A stretch of 22,490 nucleotides of DNA, taken from contig JBIOTP010000083.1 of NCBI GenBank assembly GCA_044865965.1, positions 1 to 22,490 on the forward strand, written 5' to 3'. Every line of letters begins with the position of its first letter. The stretch's first letter is position 1. Source of the DNA: Solirubrobacter sp044865965 (GTDB lineage: Bacteria > Actinomycetota > Thermoleophilia > Solirubrobacterales > Solirubrobacteraceae). The position numbers were made by a program, and so were the translations under genes. Shown here one piece after another: positions 1 to 6,742 of this stretch. A model generated the notes under the pieces. It worked only from the letters and a program-made list of their open reading frames with translations, made no database searches and was not told the origin of the DNA.

Positions 1-1
1 C

Positions 2-64
2 CACTGCCCCCAGCTCGACATCCCGCTCGAGACCGCGCAGCTGATCCTCGGCTTCACCGCTTGA
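2..64 (+). CDS. C-terminal fragment, probable alpha/beta-fold hydrolase
   Basis: An open frame runs in from the left edge and stops at TGA 62-64, giving about 20 residues that begin HCPQLDIPLETAQLIL. A histidine followed by CPQLD/E-x-P and a final amphipathic helix is the usual end of alpha/beta-hydrolase proteins, where that His is the catalytic one. The stop lies inside the 3' end of the opposing TetR gene, an 11-bp tail-to-tail overlap. The family call rests on a very short segment and is inference; the frame itself is read directly. Confidence 0.45.
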   Translation, partial: HCPQLDIPLETAQLILGFTA

Positions 65-674
65 CGCCGAGGTCGCGACAGGGCGTCCAGGCCTCGCCGC
101 GCCGGAGGCGCTCGAGCCCGATCCAGAGCACGTTGACGGCGGTCGCGACGATCTGTCCGCGCGGGACCTCCGGGTGGTCGCTCCACCAGAGCGCGAGCCC
201 GGCGAGCCCGGCCCGCATGACCTCGGCGGCCATCTGGTGGGCCACGGGATCGGCGGCCCAGGCCCCCGCCTCGCGGCCGACGATCGCGCCCAGCGCCACG
301 TTCGCCTGGGCGCGGACCTCGCGGTGGATCGCCTCGGCCGCGGGATCGCCGGTGGTCTCGGCGAAGAACATCCGCGGGACGTAGGGGTGCGCCTGCACGT
401 ACGCCGCCCAGGCATCCAGCGCGCGCGGGATCCGCTGCTCCGCCGGCTCGTCGCCGGCGAGGCTCCCGCGCCACATCGCCAGCAGCTCGTCGCGCGTGCG
501 CTCGAGCAGGCGCCGGTGCAGGTCGAGCTTGGACGCGAAGTGGTCGTAGAGGACGGGCGCCGTCACGCCCGACCGCCGGCAGATCGCGTCGATCGAGGCG
601 CCGTGATACCCGCGCTCCGCGAAGACCTCGGCCGCGGCGCGCTCGATCACCTCGCGCCGCGCCTCGGCGGACAT
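54..674 (-). CDS. TetR/AcrR-family transcriptional regulator
   Basis: 206-residue one-component repressor of usual TetR length. The N-terminal helix-turn-helix covers about residues 5-52, with the typical AAAEVFAERGYHGASIDAI stretch followed by SGVTAPVLYDHFASK, the recognition helix and YxHF motif. The rest is the helical ligand-binding/dimerisation domain. I start at ATG 674 because GAGGA lies 5 nt upstream; the in-frame TTG at 692 would begin at the edge of the first operator and has no ribosome site. The gene is divergent from the DUF4383 gene, and two tandem operator-like sites lie in the shared promoter region. Autoregulation and control of that neighbour are therefore likely (inference). 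The ligand is unknown. Confidence 0.9.
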   Translation of the reverse strand: MSAEARREVIERAAAEVFAERGYHGASIDAICRRSGVTAPVLYDHFASKLDLHRRLLERTRDELLAMWRGSLAGDEPAEQRIPRALDAWAAYVQAHPYVPRMFFAETTGDPAAEAIHREVRAQANVALGAIVGREAGAWAADPVAHQMAAEVMRAGLAGLALWWSDHPEVPRGQIVATAVNVLWIGLERLRRGEAWTPCRDLGVKR

Positions 675-685
675 GCGCTTCCTCG

Positions 686-742
686 TTGACAAACCTAACG
701 ATCCCTAGGTAATATTCTAACGATTGCTAGGTTACGTGGTGA
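686..742. promoter_or_regulatory. Divergent promoter with two tandem TetR-type operators
   Basis: For the plus strand, TTGACA (686-691), an 18-bp spacer and TAATAT (710-715) form a near-consensus housekeeping promoter. Two 16-bp partly palindromic sites, at 694-709 and 716-731, share CTAACGAT and CTAGG and are offset by 22 bp, about two helical turns. The first fills the -35/-10 spacer and the second covers the expected transcription start. On the minus strand, TTCACC (743-738) and TAGAAT (719-714) could serve the TetR gene. A repressor bound here would block both directions. Local AT content is far above that of the flanking genes. Confidence 0.75.
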
Positions 743-752
743 AGGAGACGGC

Positions 753-1244
753 ATGAACGAGCTCTTCGAGGTCCGCAGGCCGTTCACGCCCGTCCAGTGG
801 GCGGCGGTCGCCGGCTCGCTGGTCGTCCTGGTCTGGAGCGTGCCGGGCCTGATCGTCAATCCGGACTTCGCGACCGGCGACGCCGCGACCGCCGTGCGCG
901 TGCTCGGGGTCGACATGAACGGCTGGCACGCCGTGTCGGGCTTCCTCGTCGCGGTGCCCGCCCTGCTGATGGCCACGCGCCCCAATCTGGTGGCGCGCTT
1001 CCTGCCGCTGGTCGCCGCCAGCCTGCTGGCCACGGCCGGCTGGGCGCTGTTCAGCACGACGCTCGCCGGCGGGCTCTTCTACTTCCCGAACAACGAGACC
1101 GACGCGCTACTGCACGTCGCCACGTCGGCGATCTTCATCGCCGGCAGCCTCCACTACTTCTATTCCCAGCTGAAGCCGGCCGGCGCCGGGCGCGGCTCGA
1201 GCGGGCTCGTCGGCAGCCCGTCGGGGACGTCAGACTCGTTGTAG
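753..1244 (+). CDS. DUF4383 family integral membrane protein
   Basis: 163 residues with four hydrophobic segments at about 17-37, 60-75, 82-105 and 120-138, in the pattern of the actinobacterial DUF4383 family: a short N-terminal tail, GWHAVSGFL near the second helix and a conserved HxxxxxxF in the last. Function is unknown in the family. A good ribosome site (GAAGGAG) precedes ATG 753. The last 28 residues are polar, Gly/Ser-rich low complexity and lie antisense to the end of the enolase-like gene, so homologues may end earlier. Probably repressed by the divergent TetR protein. Confidence 0.85.
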   Translation: MNELFEVRRPFTPVQWAAVAGSLVVLVWSVPGLIVNPDFATGDAATAVRVLGVDMNGWHAVSGFLVAVPALLMATRPNLVARFLPLVAASLLATAGWALFSTTLAGGLFYFPNNETDALLHVATSAIFIAGSLHYFYSQLKPAGAGRGSSGLVGSPSGTSDSL

Positions 1245-2206
1245 GCGCTGGGCGCGGTGTCGTTCGGCGTGTCCGGGTGAAACAGCGACGCCAGGTACTG
1301 GATCTGATCGCGGCCCACGCCCAGCTCCATCTGGCCGCCGCCGTAGGCCCCGATCCCCTCGCGCTCGCAGTGGTCGTAGGTGTCGAGCAACGCACGGACG
1401 GTGCCGAAGCGCGACGGCTTGACGTTGATCATGCGCGGCTTGTACGGCCGGTCCTCGACGTCGGCCACCGAGTGGATCGGCGCGTCCCAGGTCAGGCGCT
1501 CCTTGTGCGGCTCCAGCACCGGTACGGTCTCGTCGGTCAGGTCGGCGTCCTCCAGCCAGGCGTCCGGGAACGCCTCGGCGATCATGCGGTAGAGCTCGGG
1601 GTCGGTCCGCACGTCCACCGGCGTCCCGCGGTAGAAGCCCTTGAGGTCGAGCGTGTCGACCGCGCCGGTCGCCGCGAGCGTGTCGACGAGCTCCGGGGTC
1701 CATCCGTTGCCCGGATCGAGCTTGAAACGGGTGCCCGGATAGCGCTCGAGCAGGCCTAGGACGCGGTCGGGCGTGTCGGGCGGCATCAGCCGCGTGGAGA
1801 CCACGAAGCGCACCGGCCGCGGCGCCCGCCCGAGCGCGGTGGCGAGCGAGCGGCCCGCCTGGCGCAGCGCGAGATCGAGCGCCGCCGACTCGAACGCCCA
1901 GCGGCGGAAGTTGCGCGACATGTCGCGCACGGGCGGACCGGGCCACAGGTCGACCTCTTCGAGCCGGCGCGAGAACGAGTCGAGCGTGTACTCGCCCGCG
2001 AGCGGCAGCGCGCGCGCGTCGCGCAGCGCGATGTGGTCGAGGCCGTCATAGGTCACGTCCTCGCCGCGGCCGTCGCAGCCTCCGCCCCGCAGCCGCACGA
2101 CCGTCGTCATCCGCGTGAACTCGCTGCTGACCGTCAGCTCGAGCGGCTCCAGCTCGTAGGACTCGATCACGAGCGGCAGCGCGCCGACGGCGTCATAGGT
2201 GCCCAT
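1160..2206 (-). CDS. Enolase-superfamily-like protein (MR/MLE type)
   Basis: 348 residues. The layout suggests a mandelate racemase/muconate lactonizing enzyme-type fold: an alpha+beta cap (about 1-125) followed by a barrel. Candidate metal ligands fall in order: D164 in FKLDPGNGW (the DANxxW position), E219 in WLEDAD (where most members have EQP) and D241 in TWDAPIHS. K263 in NVKPSRFG would be the second catalytic lysine and K162 the first. GAYGGGQMELGVGRD near the C-terminus resembles the usual GGMxExxxG stretch. Substrate is unknown. ATG 2206 has no ribosome site but is preceded by a leaderless-type promoter. Its last 28 codons overlap the DUF4383 gene tail to tail by 85 bp. The family call is moderate; the assigned residues are inference. 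Confidence 0.75.
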   Translation of the reverse strand: MGTYDAVGALPLVIESYELEPLELTVSSEFTRMTTVVRLRGGGCDGRGEDVTYDGLDHIALRDARALPLAGEYTLDSFSRRLEEVDLWPGPPVRDMSRNFRRWAFESAALDLALRQAGRSLATALGRAPRPVRFVVSTRLMPPDTPDRVLGLLERYPGTRFKLDPGNGWTPELVDTLAATGAVDTLDLKGFYRGTPVDVRTDPELYRMIAEAFPDAWLEDADLTDETVPVLEPHKERLTWDAPIHSVADVEDRPYKPRMINVKPSRFGTVRALLDTYDHCEREGIGAYGGGQMELGVGRDQIQYLASLFHPDTPNDTAPSAYNESDVPDGLPTSPLEPRPAPAGFSWE

Positions 2207-2218
2207 CGGCCGAGCGTA
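2207..2218 (-). promoter_or_regulatory. Leaderless-type -10 element for the enolase-like gene
   Basis: On the minus strand TACGCT (2218-2213) fits TANNNT and is followed by exactly 6 nt and then ATG 2206, so transcription would begin at the start codon. No Shine-Dalgarno sequence is present. Leaderless mRNAs with this geometry are common in Actinobacteria. No convincing -35 is visible. Confidence 0.5.
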
Positions 2219-2245
2219 GCGGCGGTCCTCATCACGCGCGGGCTG

Positions 2246-2424
2246 GGCGGGCCCGGCGGACTTCGGACAAGTGAGGAGGGAGCCCGAACCGGCAGTGTGT
2301 CAATCGAGTTCGACCAGGTCGAACTGAATTGACACACACACCTCTCGCGGCGATGATCGATTCGCGCGAGCCCTCGCGACCGGAGCGGGCTCCCCTCACT
2401 TGCAAGCTGTTCGCCGAGCCCGCC
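2246..2424. repeat. Inverted pair of a dispersed intergenic repeat
   Basis: Copy A (plus, about 2246-2289) and copy B (minus, 2349-2424) share a core that reads GGCGGGC..GGCG(A/G)AC, then CAAGTGAGG(A)GGGAGCCCG. Copy B continues to a second conserved block, ATCGATCATCGCC. The same core and end block recur at 9553-9749 and 9902-9943. The two copies face each other around a 43-bp palindrome. This fills most of the 365-bp gap between the enolase-like gene and marR, and no convincing protein is encoded here. The arrangement recalls REP/REPIN or MITE-like intergenic elements (inference). Confidence 0.75.
2295..2337. repeat. 43-bp palindrome between repeat copies
   Basis: Centred on A2316. The inner arms AGTTCGACC (2307-2315) and GGTCGAACT (2317-2325) are perfect, then 2 bp mismatch, then the outer arms GTGTGTCAAT (2295-2304) and ATTGACACAC (2328-2337) are perfect. 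It is much more AT-rich than its surroundings. The outer arms place TTGACA facing outward on each strand. On the plus strand a 17-bp spacer leads to GATGAT at 2352, so it could carry a promoter toward marR. A large cruciform or hairpin is possible. Confidence 0.8.
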
Positions 2425-2509
2425 GCGCGGTGGCCAGCCGGGCGCGGCGAGCGCTCCCAGGAGCGCCTGCCGCGAGTCGACGCCGTGCTTGGAGAAGACA
2501 CGGCGAGGC

Positions 2510-2571
2510 CCGCACGAGAACATCCCGTACGAGATCGTCTGCCACGGATCGATGCGGGCTATCATTGGGCC
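2510..2571 (+). promoter_or_regulatory. marR promoter: tandem operator boxes and leaderless start
   Basis: CCGCACGAGA (2510-2519) and CCGTACGAGA (2525-2534) are direct decamers offset by 15 bp. TATCAT (2560-2565) fits TANNNT and is followed by 6 nt and then ATG 2572, with no ribosome site, so the transcript is probably leaderless. The same decamer pair with the same 15-bp offset precedes the downstream exporter gene. Binding by the MarR protein is inference. Confidence 0.6.
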
Positions 2572-3078
2572 ATGAGCACGGCGACCGAGTCTCCCCCGGT
2601 TCTTGGAGCGAACCTGGGCTGGCTGCTGTCCACCGTCGCCTACGGCCTGACGACGCGGCTGACCGCGGCGCTGCGGGACCTCGAGGTGACGCCGCGCGCG
2701 TACTGCGTGCTCAGCGCGGCGATGACCGGCGAGCACACGCAGACCGAGCTCGCCCAGGCGGTCGGGCTGGACAAGACGACCATGGTCGTCACCGTCGACG
2801 CGCTGGAGAAGGCGGGGCTCGCGGAGCGCCGCCCGGCGGCCGCCGATCGCCGCGCCCGCGTCATCGCGGTCACCGAGGCCGGCGAGCGGATGGTGGCCGA
2901 GGCCGACGAGATCGTGCATCGCGTCCACCGCGAGGTGCTGGCCGAGCTCCCGGCGGACCAGCGGGAGCCGTTCGTCGGCGCCCTCACCCAACTGGCGTGC
3001 GGCGCGCTCTCCCCCGAGGGGGGCGGCTGCGCGCAGCCGATGCGCCGGCGCGCACCCAAGAACGCCCGCACGAGATAG
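2572..3078 (+). CDS. MarR-family transcriptional regulator
   Basis: 168 residues, the usual MarR size. The winged helix-turn-helix spans roughly residues 30-105: AYCVLSAAM, then QTELAQAVGLDKTTMVVTVDALEKAGLAER as helix and recognition helix, then the wing with the DRRAR motif. The N- and C-terminal helices would dimerise. The C-terminus carries a basic Arg/Cys-containing tail (GGGCAQPMRRRAPK) not needed for the fold. I start at ATG 2572 rather than further upstream because the preceding codons run through repeat DNA and a leaderless promoter fits here. The exporter gene follows after 32 bp in the same direction and shares its operator boxes, so this is the likely local repressor of the exporter. 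Confidence 0.9.
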   Translation: MSTATESPPVLGANLGWLLSTVAYGLTTRLTAALRDLEVTPRAYCVLSAAMTGEHTQTELAQAVGLDKTTMVVTVDALEKAGLAERRPAAADRRARVIAVTEAGERMVAEADEIVHRVHREVLAELPADQREPFVGALTQLACGALSPEGGGCAQPMRRRAPKNARTR

Positions 3079-3110
3079 TTCCGCACAAGACGATCTGATA
3101 CGGTTCTATC
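3066..3110 (+). promoter_or_regulatory. Exporter promoter with duplicated operator boxes
   Basis: CCGCACGAGA (3066-3075) and CCGCACAAGA (3081-3090) repeat the boxes upstream of marR with an identical 15-bp offset. The first overlaps the last marR codons up to the first base of its stop. TACGGT (3099-3104) plus 6 nt leads directly into ATG 3111 without a ribosome site, suggesting a leaderless transcript separate from or in addition to read-through from marR. The second box abuts the -10, where bound repressor would block polymerase. Confidence 0.6.
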
Positions 3111-4580
3111 ATGACCGAGATCGGATTGGCCGGCAGAAACCGGCAGGCCGGCGGCGACCGGCGTTGGATCGCGCTCGTGGTGCTCTGCGCCGGAGTGCTC
3201 ATGATCATTCTCGACTCGACCATCGTGAACGTGGCGCTGCCGTCGATCCAGCGCGACCTCGGCTTCTCGCAGTCGAGCCTCGCCTGGGTCGTGAACGCCT
3301 ACCTGATCACGTTCGGCGGCCTGCTGCTGCTCGCCGGCCGCCTCGGCGACCTCGTCGGACGCCGGCGCGTCTTCCTCGCGGGCCTTGCCGTGTTCACCGC
3401 GGCGTCGCTGCTGTGCGGGCTGTCCCAGAGCCAGGGCGTGCTGATCGCCGCGCGCTTCGTCCAAGGCGTCGGCGGCGCCCTGACGTCGGCGGTGATCCTG
3501 GGCATGATCGTGACGATGTTCCCGCAGCCGCGGGAGCAGGCGAAGGCGATCGGCGTCTACAGCTTCGTCGCGTCGGCCGGCGCCTCGATCGGACTGCTCG
3601 CGGGCGGCGTCCTGACCCAGGCGCTCAACTGGCACTGGATCTTCTTCGTGAACCTGCCGATCGGCATCGCGACCGGGCTGCTCGCGGCCCGGCTCGTCGA
3701 GCCCGACGCGGGCATCGGCCTCCGGCGGGGCGCCGACGCGCTCGGCGCCGTGCTCGTCACCGCGTCCGTGATGCTCGGCGTCTACACGATCCTCGGGGTC
3801 GGCGACCACGGCTGGGGCTCGGCCCAGACGCTCGGCTTGGGCGCCGCCGCGCTCGCGCTGCTGGCCGCCTTCCTCCGGCGCGAGGCGACCACGCCGGCCC
3901 CGCTCATGCCGCTGCGGATCCTCCGCTCGCGCAACGTGGCCGGCGCCAACCTGGTCGGCGCGCTGATGGTCGCCGGCATGTTCGGGATGTTCTTCCTCGG
4001 CGTCCTGCACCTCCAGAAGGTGCTGGGCTACGACGCGATCGACACCGGCCTCGCGTTCCTGCCCGTGGCGTTCCTGATCGGCGTGCTGTCGCTCGGCGTC
4101 TCGGACCGGCTGAACCTGCGCTTCGGCGCGCGCGCGACGCTGATCCCGGGGCTCGCGCTCGTCGCGGTGGGGCTGATGCTGTTCACGCGCGCGGGCGCGG
4201 ACGCCGCCTACCTCACGGAGCTGCTGCCGGTGATGATCCTGCTCGGCGTCGGCGCCGGCCTCACGTTCCCGTCGCTGATGACGCTCGCGATGTCGGGCGC
4301 CACGCCGAGCGACGCGGGCCTGGCGTCGGGCCTCGTCAACACGACGCTGCAGGTCGGCGGCGCGCTGGGCCTCGCCGTCCTCGCGACGCTGGCGGCGACG
4401 CGCAGCGAGGACCTGCGCGCGGGCGGTGACTCGGCCGCGGCCGCGCTGACCGGCGGCTTCCACGTCGGCTACGTCATCGCCGCGGCGCTCGTGCTCGCCG
4501 CGATCGCGATCGCCGTGACCGTCCTGCAGCGCGAGCCGGAGGCGAAGGCGGCGGTCGAGCCCGCGTACGCGGAGGCCTGA
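3111..4580 (+). CDS. DHA2-family MFS multidrug efflux transporter
   Basis: 489 residues with about 14 predicted membrane helices, as in the EmrB/QacA (DHA2) drug:H+ antiporters. The N-terminal helix carries the family motif LDSTIVNVALPSIQ, with D35 in the membrane. Loop 2-3 has the MFS signature GRLGDLVGRRR (about 76-86). Motif C-like glycines lie in helix 5 (SFVASAGASIGLLAGGVL). The protein would export hydrophobic compounds across the cytoplasmic membrane. Regulated with or by the adjacent MarR protein; the substrate cannot be read from sequence. It ends one base before the stop codon of the convergent kinase, leaving no room for a terminator. Confidence 0.92.
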   Translation: MTEIGLAGRNRQAGGDRRWIALVVLCAGVLMIILDSTIVNVALPSIQRDLGFSQSSLAWVVNAYLITFGGLLLLAGRLGDLVGRRRVFLAGLAVFTAASLLCGLSQSQGVLIAARFVQGVGGALTSAVILGMIVTMFPQPREQAKAIGVYSFVASAGASIGLLAGGVLTQALNWHWIFFVNLPIGIATGLLAARLVEPDAGIGLRRGADALGAVLVTASVMLGVYTILGVGDHGWGSAQTLGLGAAALALLAAFLRREATTPAPLMPLRILRSRNVAGANLVGALMVAGMFGMFFLGVLHLQKVLGYDAIDTGLAFLPVAFLIGVLSLGVSDRLNLRFGARATLIPGLALVAVGLMLFTRAGADAAYLTELLPVMILLGVGAGLTFPSLMTLAMSGATPSDAGLASGLVNTTLQVGGALGLAVLATLAATRSEDLRAGGDSAAAALTGGFHVGYVIAAALVLAAIAIAVTVLQREPEAKAAVEPAYAEA

Positions 4581-4581
4581 C

Positions 4582-6669
4582 TCAGCGACACGGCACGGTG
4601 GCTCGCAGCGTCGTGCCGGCGCCCGGCGGGCTCTCCAGCTCGAGCCGCCCGCCGAGCGCCTCGACGCGGTCGCGCAGGCCGCGCAGGCCGGAGCCGCCGT
4701 GCTCGTCGGCGCCGCCCGCGCCGTCGTCGGCCACCTCGACCAGCACGTTGCCGTCCGCGCGGCCCAGGCGCACACGGACCCGCTCGGCGCAGGCGTGCCG
4801 GGAGGCGTTCGTGAGGGCCTCCGCGACGAGGTAGTAGGCGGCGGCCTCGACCGGGGCGGGCAGCCGCCCCTCGAGCGTCGTCGACAGATCGACGGGGATG
4901 CTCGCGCGCGCGGCGAGCATCTCGAGCGCGGGCCCGAGCCCGCGGTCGGTGAGGATCGCCGGGTGGATGCCGCGCGCGAGCTCGCGCAACTCCTCGAGCG
5001 CCTCCGCGAGCGCCGCGCCGGCCTGCTCGAGCAGCTCCGGCGCGTCCGGGTCGCCCGCGGCGAGCTTGCTCTCGCACGTCCGCAGCGTCAGCGCGAGCGC
5101 CACGAGCTGCTGCTGCGCGCCGTCGTGCAGATTGCGCTCGATCCGCCGCCGCTCGGCGTCGCCGGCCTCCACGATGCGGGCGCGAGACGCGGCGAGCTCC
5201 TCGCGGGCCTCGGCGTTGGAGAGCGCGAGCGCGACGAGCTCGGCGAAGTCGGCGATGCGCCGCTCGGAGCCGGAAGGGAACGGCGTCTCCTGCACGGTTG
5301 AGACCATGACCGCCCCCCACAGCCGCCCGGCGAGCGTGATCGGCGCGCCGACGGCCGCGCGGAACCCGAGCGAGCGGAGCATGTCGGCGGTCGAGCCGGA
5401 CAGGCCCTCGTAGCTGTCGAGCCGCTCGGGCCGGCCGGTGCGCAGGATCCGCGCGGCGACCGTCTGGCCGTCGAGCGCCACGGCGGTGCCGAGCGGAACG
5501 GTCTGCACGTCGCCGGTGCTCCACGCCCCCACGACGATCCCCGTCCCGTCGGGCTCGTAGCGCACCATGTTCGCGGTCGCGGCGCCCAGCAGGTGCCCGA
5601 CCTCCTCGGTGACCACGGCGAACACGCGCTCCTGGTCGGCCGCGCTGGCAACCGTGGTCGCGACCCGGCGGAGCGCGGCCTGCTCCTCGGCGAGCGAGCG
5701 CAGCGCCTGCTCGTCGCGCTTGCGCCGGGTGACGTCGCGCAGGTAGCCGGTGAACAGCGGCGGACCCGGCAGGCGGGGCCGCGTGATCGCGATCTCGACC
5801 GGAAACTCGCTGCCGTCGGCGCGCATCGCGGGCAGCTCCACCGGGTGCCCCACCATCGTCCCCTGCCCCGTCGCCACGTAGCGCTCGACGCCGCGCCGGT
5901 GGTCCTCGCGCAGCGCCGGGGGGATGATCAGCTCGGCGAGCTCGCGCCCGACCATCTCGCGCGCCGCGTAGCCGAACGTGCGCTCCGTGGCCTGGTTGAC
6001 CTCCACGACGCGGCCGGCGGCGTCCATCGTGACGATGCAGTCGAAGGCGGCGTTGAGGATCGCGCTCTTGCGGGCGTCGCTCTCGCGCAGGCTCTGCTCG
6101 GTGCGCCAGCGCTCCACGCACTGGCCGATCCGGGTGCCGAGGCTCGTCATCGTCTCGAGCAGGTCCTCGTCGGGGGCGAGCCTCCGGCCGGCGAAGAGCT
6201 CGATCGCGCCGAGCACTCCGCGCTCGCCTCGGATCGGGAAGCAGAACGCCGAGCGCAGCCCCGCCCGGGCGGCGCTCGCCCCCCGCGGGAAGTTCGGATC
6301 GGCGGCGACGTCGACGATCCAGGCTGGCTCGCCGGTCCCCCACACCCGGCCGGGCAGGCCGTGCCCGGGCGCCAGCGCGAGGTCGCGTGTCGCCTGCTCG
6401 AACGGCTCGCGGCCCTGCCACGTCTCGACGCAGCGCAGCTCCCCGCCGTCCGGCTGCCAGAGCGCGCCCAGGTCCCACCCGAGCGACTCCCCGATGGCGG
6501 CGAGCAGCCGCGGGTACGCGGCGGTCTCGTCGCGCGCGTCGGCCAGCACGCGCGCGACCGCGTGCTCGGCCCGCAACAGGACCGCCGCGTCGTGATGCTG
6601 CGGCTCCGTGGCTGTGTATCGGGAAGAGGCGACGGACCAACCTTGCCACAGGTCACGCACGCGGACCAT
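4582..6669 (-). CDS. Orphan GAF-PAS-GAF sensor histidine kinase (NarL/DesK class)
   Basis: 695 residues, soluble, without membrane helices. Order: GAF domain (about 31-190), PAS domain (198-320; ILNAAFDCIVTMDAAGRVVEVN), second GAF (330-490), HisKA_3 dimerisation domain with H515 in RRRIERNLHDGAQQQL, and an HATPase domain with N621 in EALTNASRH and G-box residues DDGAGG and GLRGLRDR. It should autophosphorylate on His in response to a cytoplasmic or redox/small-molecule signal and pass phosphate to a NarL-type regulator. No response regulator gene is in the window. ATG 6669 is chosen over 6744 because GAGG precedes it and the longer form would overlap the start of the divergent SDR gene. Alternative start remains possible. 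Confidence 0.92.
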   Translation of the reverse strand: MVRVRDLWQGWSVASSRYTATEPQHHDAAVLLRAEHAVARVLADARDETAAYPRLLAAIGESLGWDLGALWQPDGGELRCVETWQGREPFEQATRDLALAPGHGLPGRVWGTGEPAWIVDVAADPNFPRGASAARAGLRSAFCFPIRGERGVLGAIELFAGRRLAPDEDLLETMTSLGTRIGQCVERWRTEQSLRESDARKSAILNAAFDCIVTMDAAGRVVEVNQATERTFGYAAREMVGRELAELIIPPALREDHRRGVERYVATGQGTMVGHPVELPAMRADGSEFPVEIAITRPRLPGPPLFTGYLRDVTRRKRDEQALRSLAEEQAALRRVATTVASAADQERVFAVVTEEVGHLLGAATANMVRYEPDGTGIVVGAWSTGDVQTVPLGTAVALDGQTVAARILRTGRPERLDSYEGLSGSTADMLRSLGFRAAVGAPITLAGRLWGAVMVSTVQETPFPSGSERRIADFAELVALALSNAEAREELAASRARIVEAGDAERRRIERNLHDGAQQQLVALALTLRTCESKLAAGDPDAPELLEQAGAALAEALEELRELARGIHPAILTDRGLGPALEMLAARASIPVDLSTTLEGRLPAPVEAAAYYLVAEALTNASRHACAERVRVRLGRADGNVLVEVADDGAGGADEHGGSGLRGLRDRVEALGGRLELESPPGAGTTLRATVPCR

Positions 6670-6680
6670 CACCTCGCCGC

Positions 6681-6728
6681 CATCGGTCACATCCGATCGT
6701 CGCGACGTGTCAATGGCACAGACCGATG
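6681..6728. promoter_or_regulatory. Inverted repeats between kinase and SDR pseudogene
   Basis: CATCGGTC (6681-6688) and GACCGATG (6721-6728) are perfect 8-bp inverted arms, and the palindrome CGTCGCGACG (6698-6707) sits almost at their centre. TTGACA on the minus strand (6713-6708) may be a -35 for the kinase, though no strong -10 follows. This nested symmetry in a 73-bp divergent spacer suggests an operator for an unidentified dimeric regulator. Confidence 0.45.
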
Positions 6729-6742
6729 ACAGCGAGGTGACC

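Noticed and set aside
2307..2325. LexA (SOS) box
   Set aside because: Actinobacterial LexA sites read GAAC-N4-GTTC. Here the half-sites are in the opposite order (GTTC...GAAC) and the site is part of a larger palindrome.
2640..4775. 711-codon open frame on the minus strand opposite the exporter
   Set aside because: Composition is Arg/Asp/His-rich repeat-like, typical of antisense frames in high-GC genes. It runs through two real genes with clear domains and matches no family.
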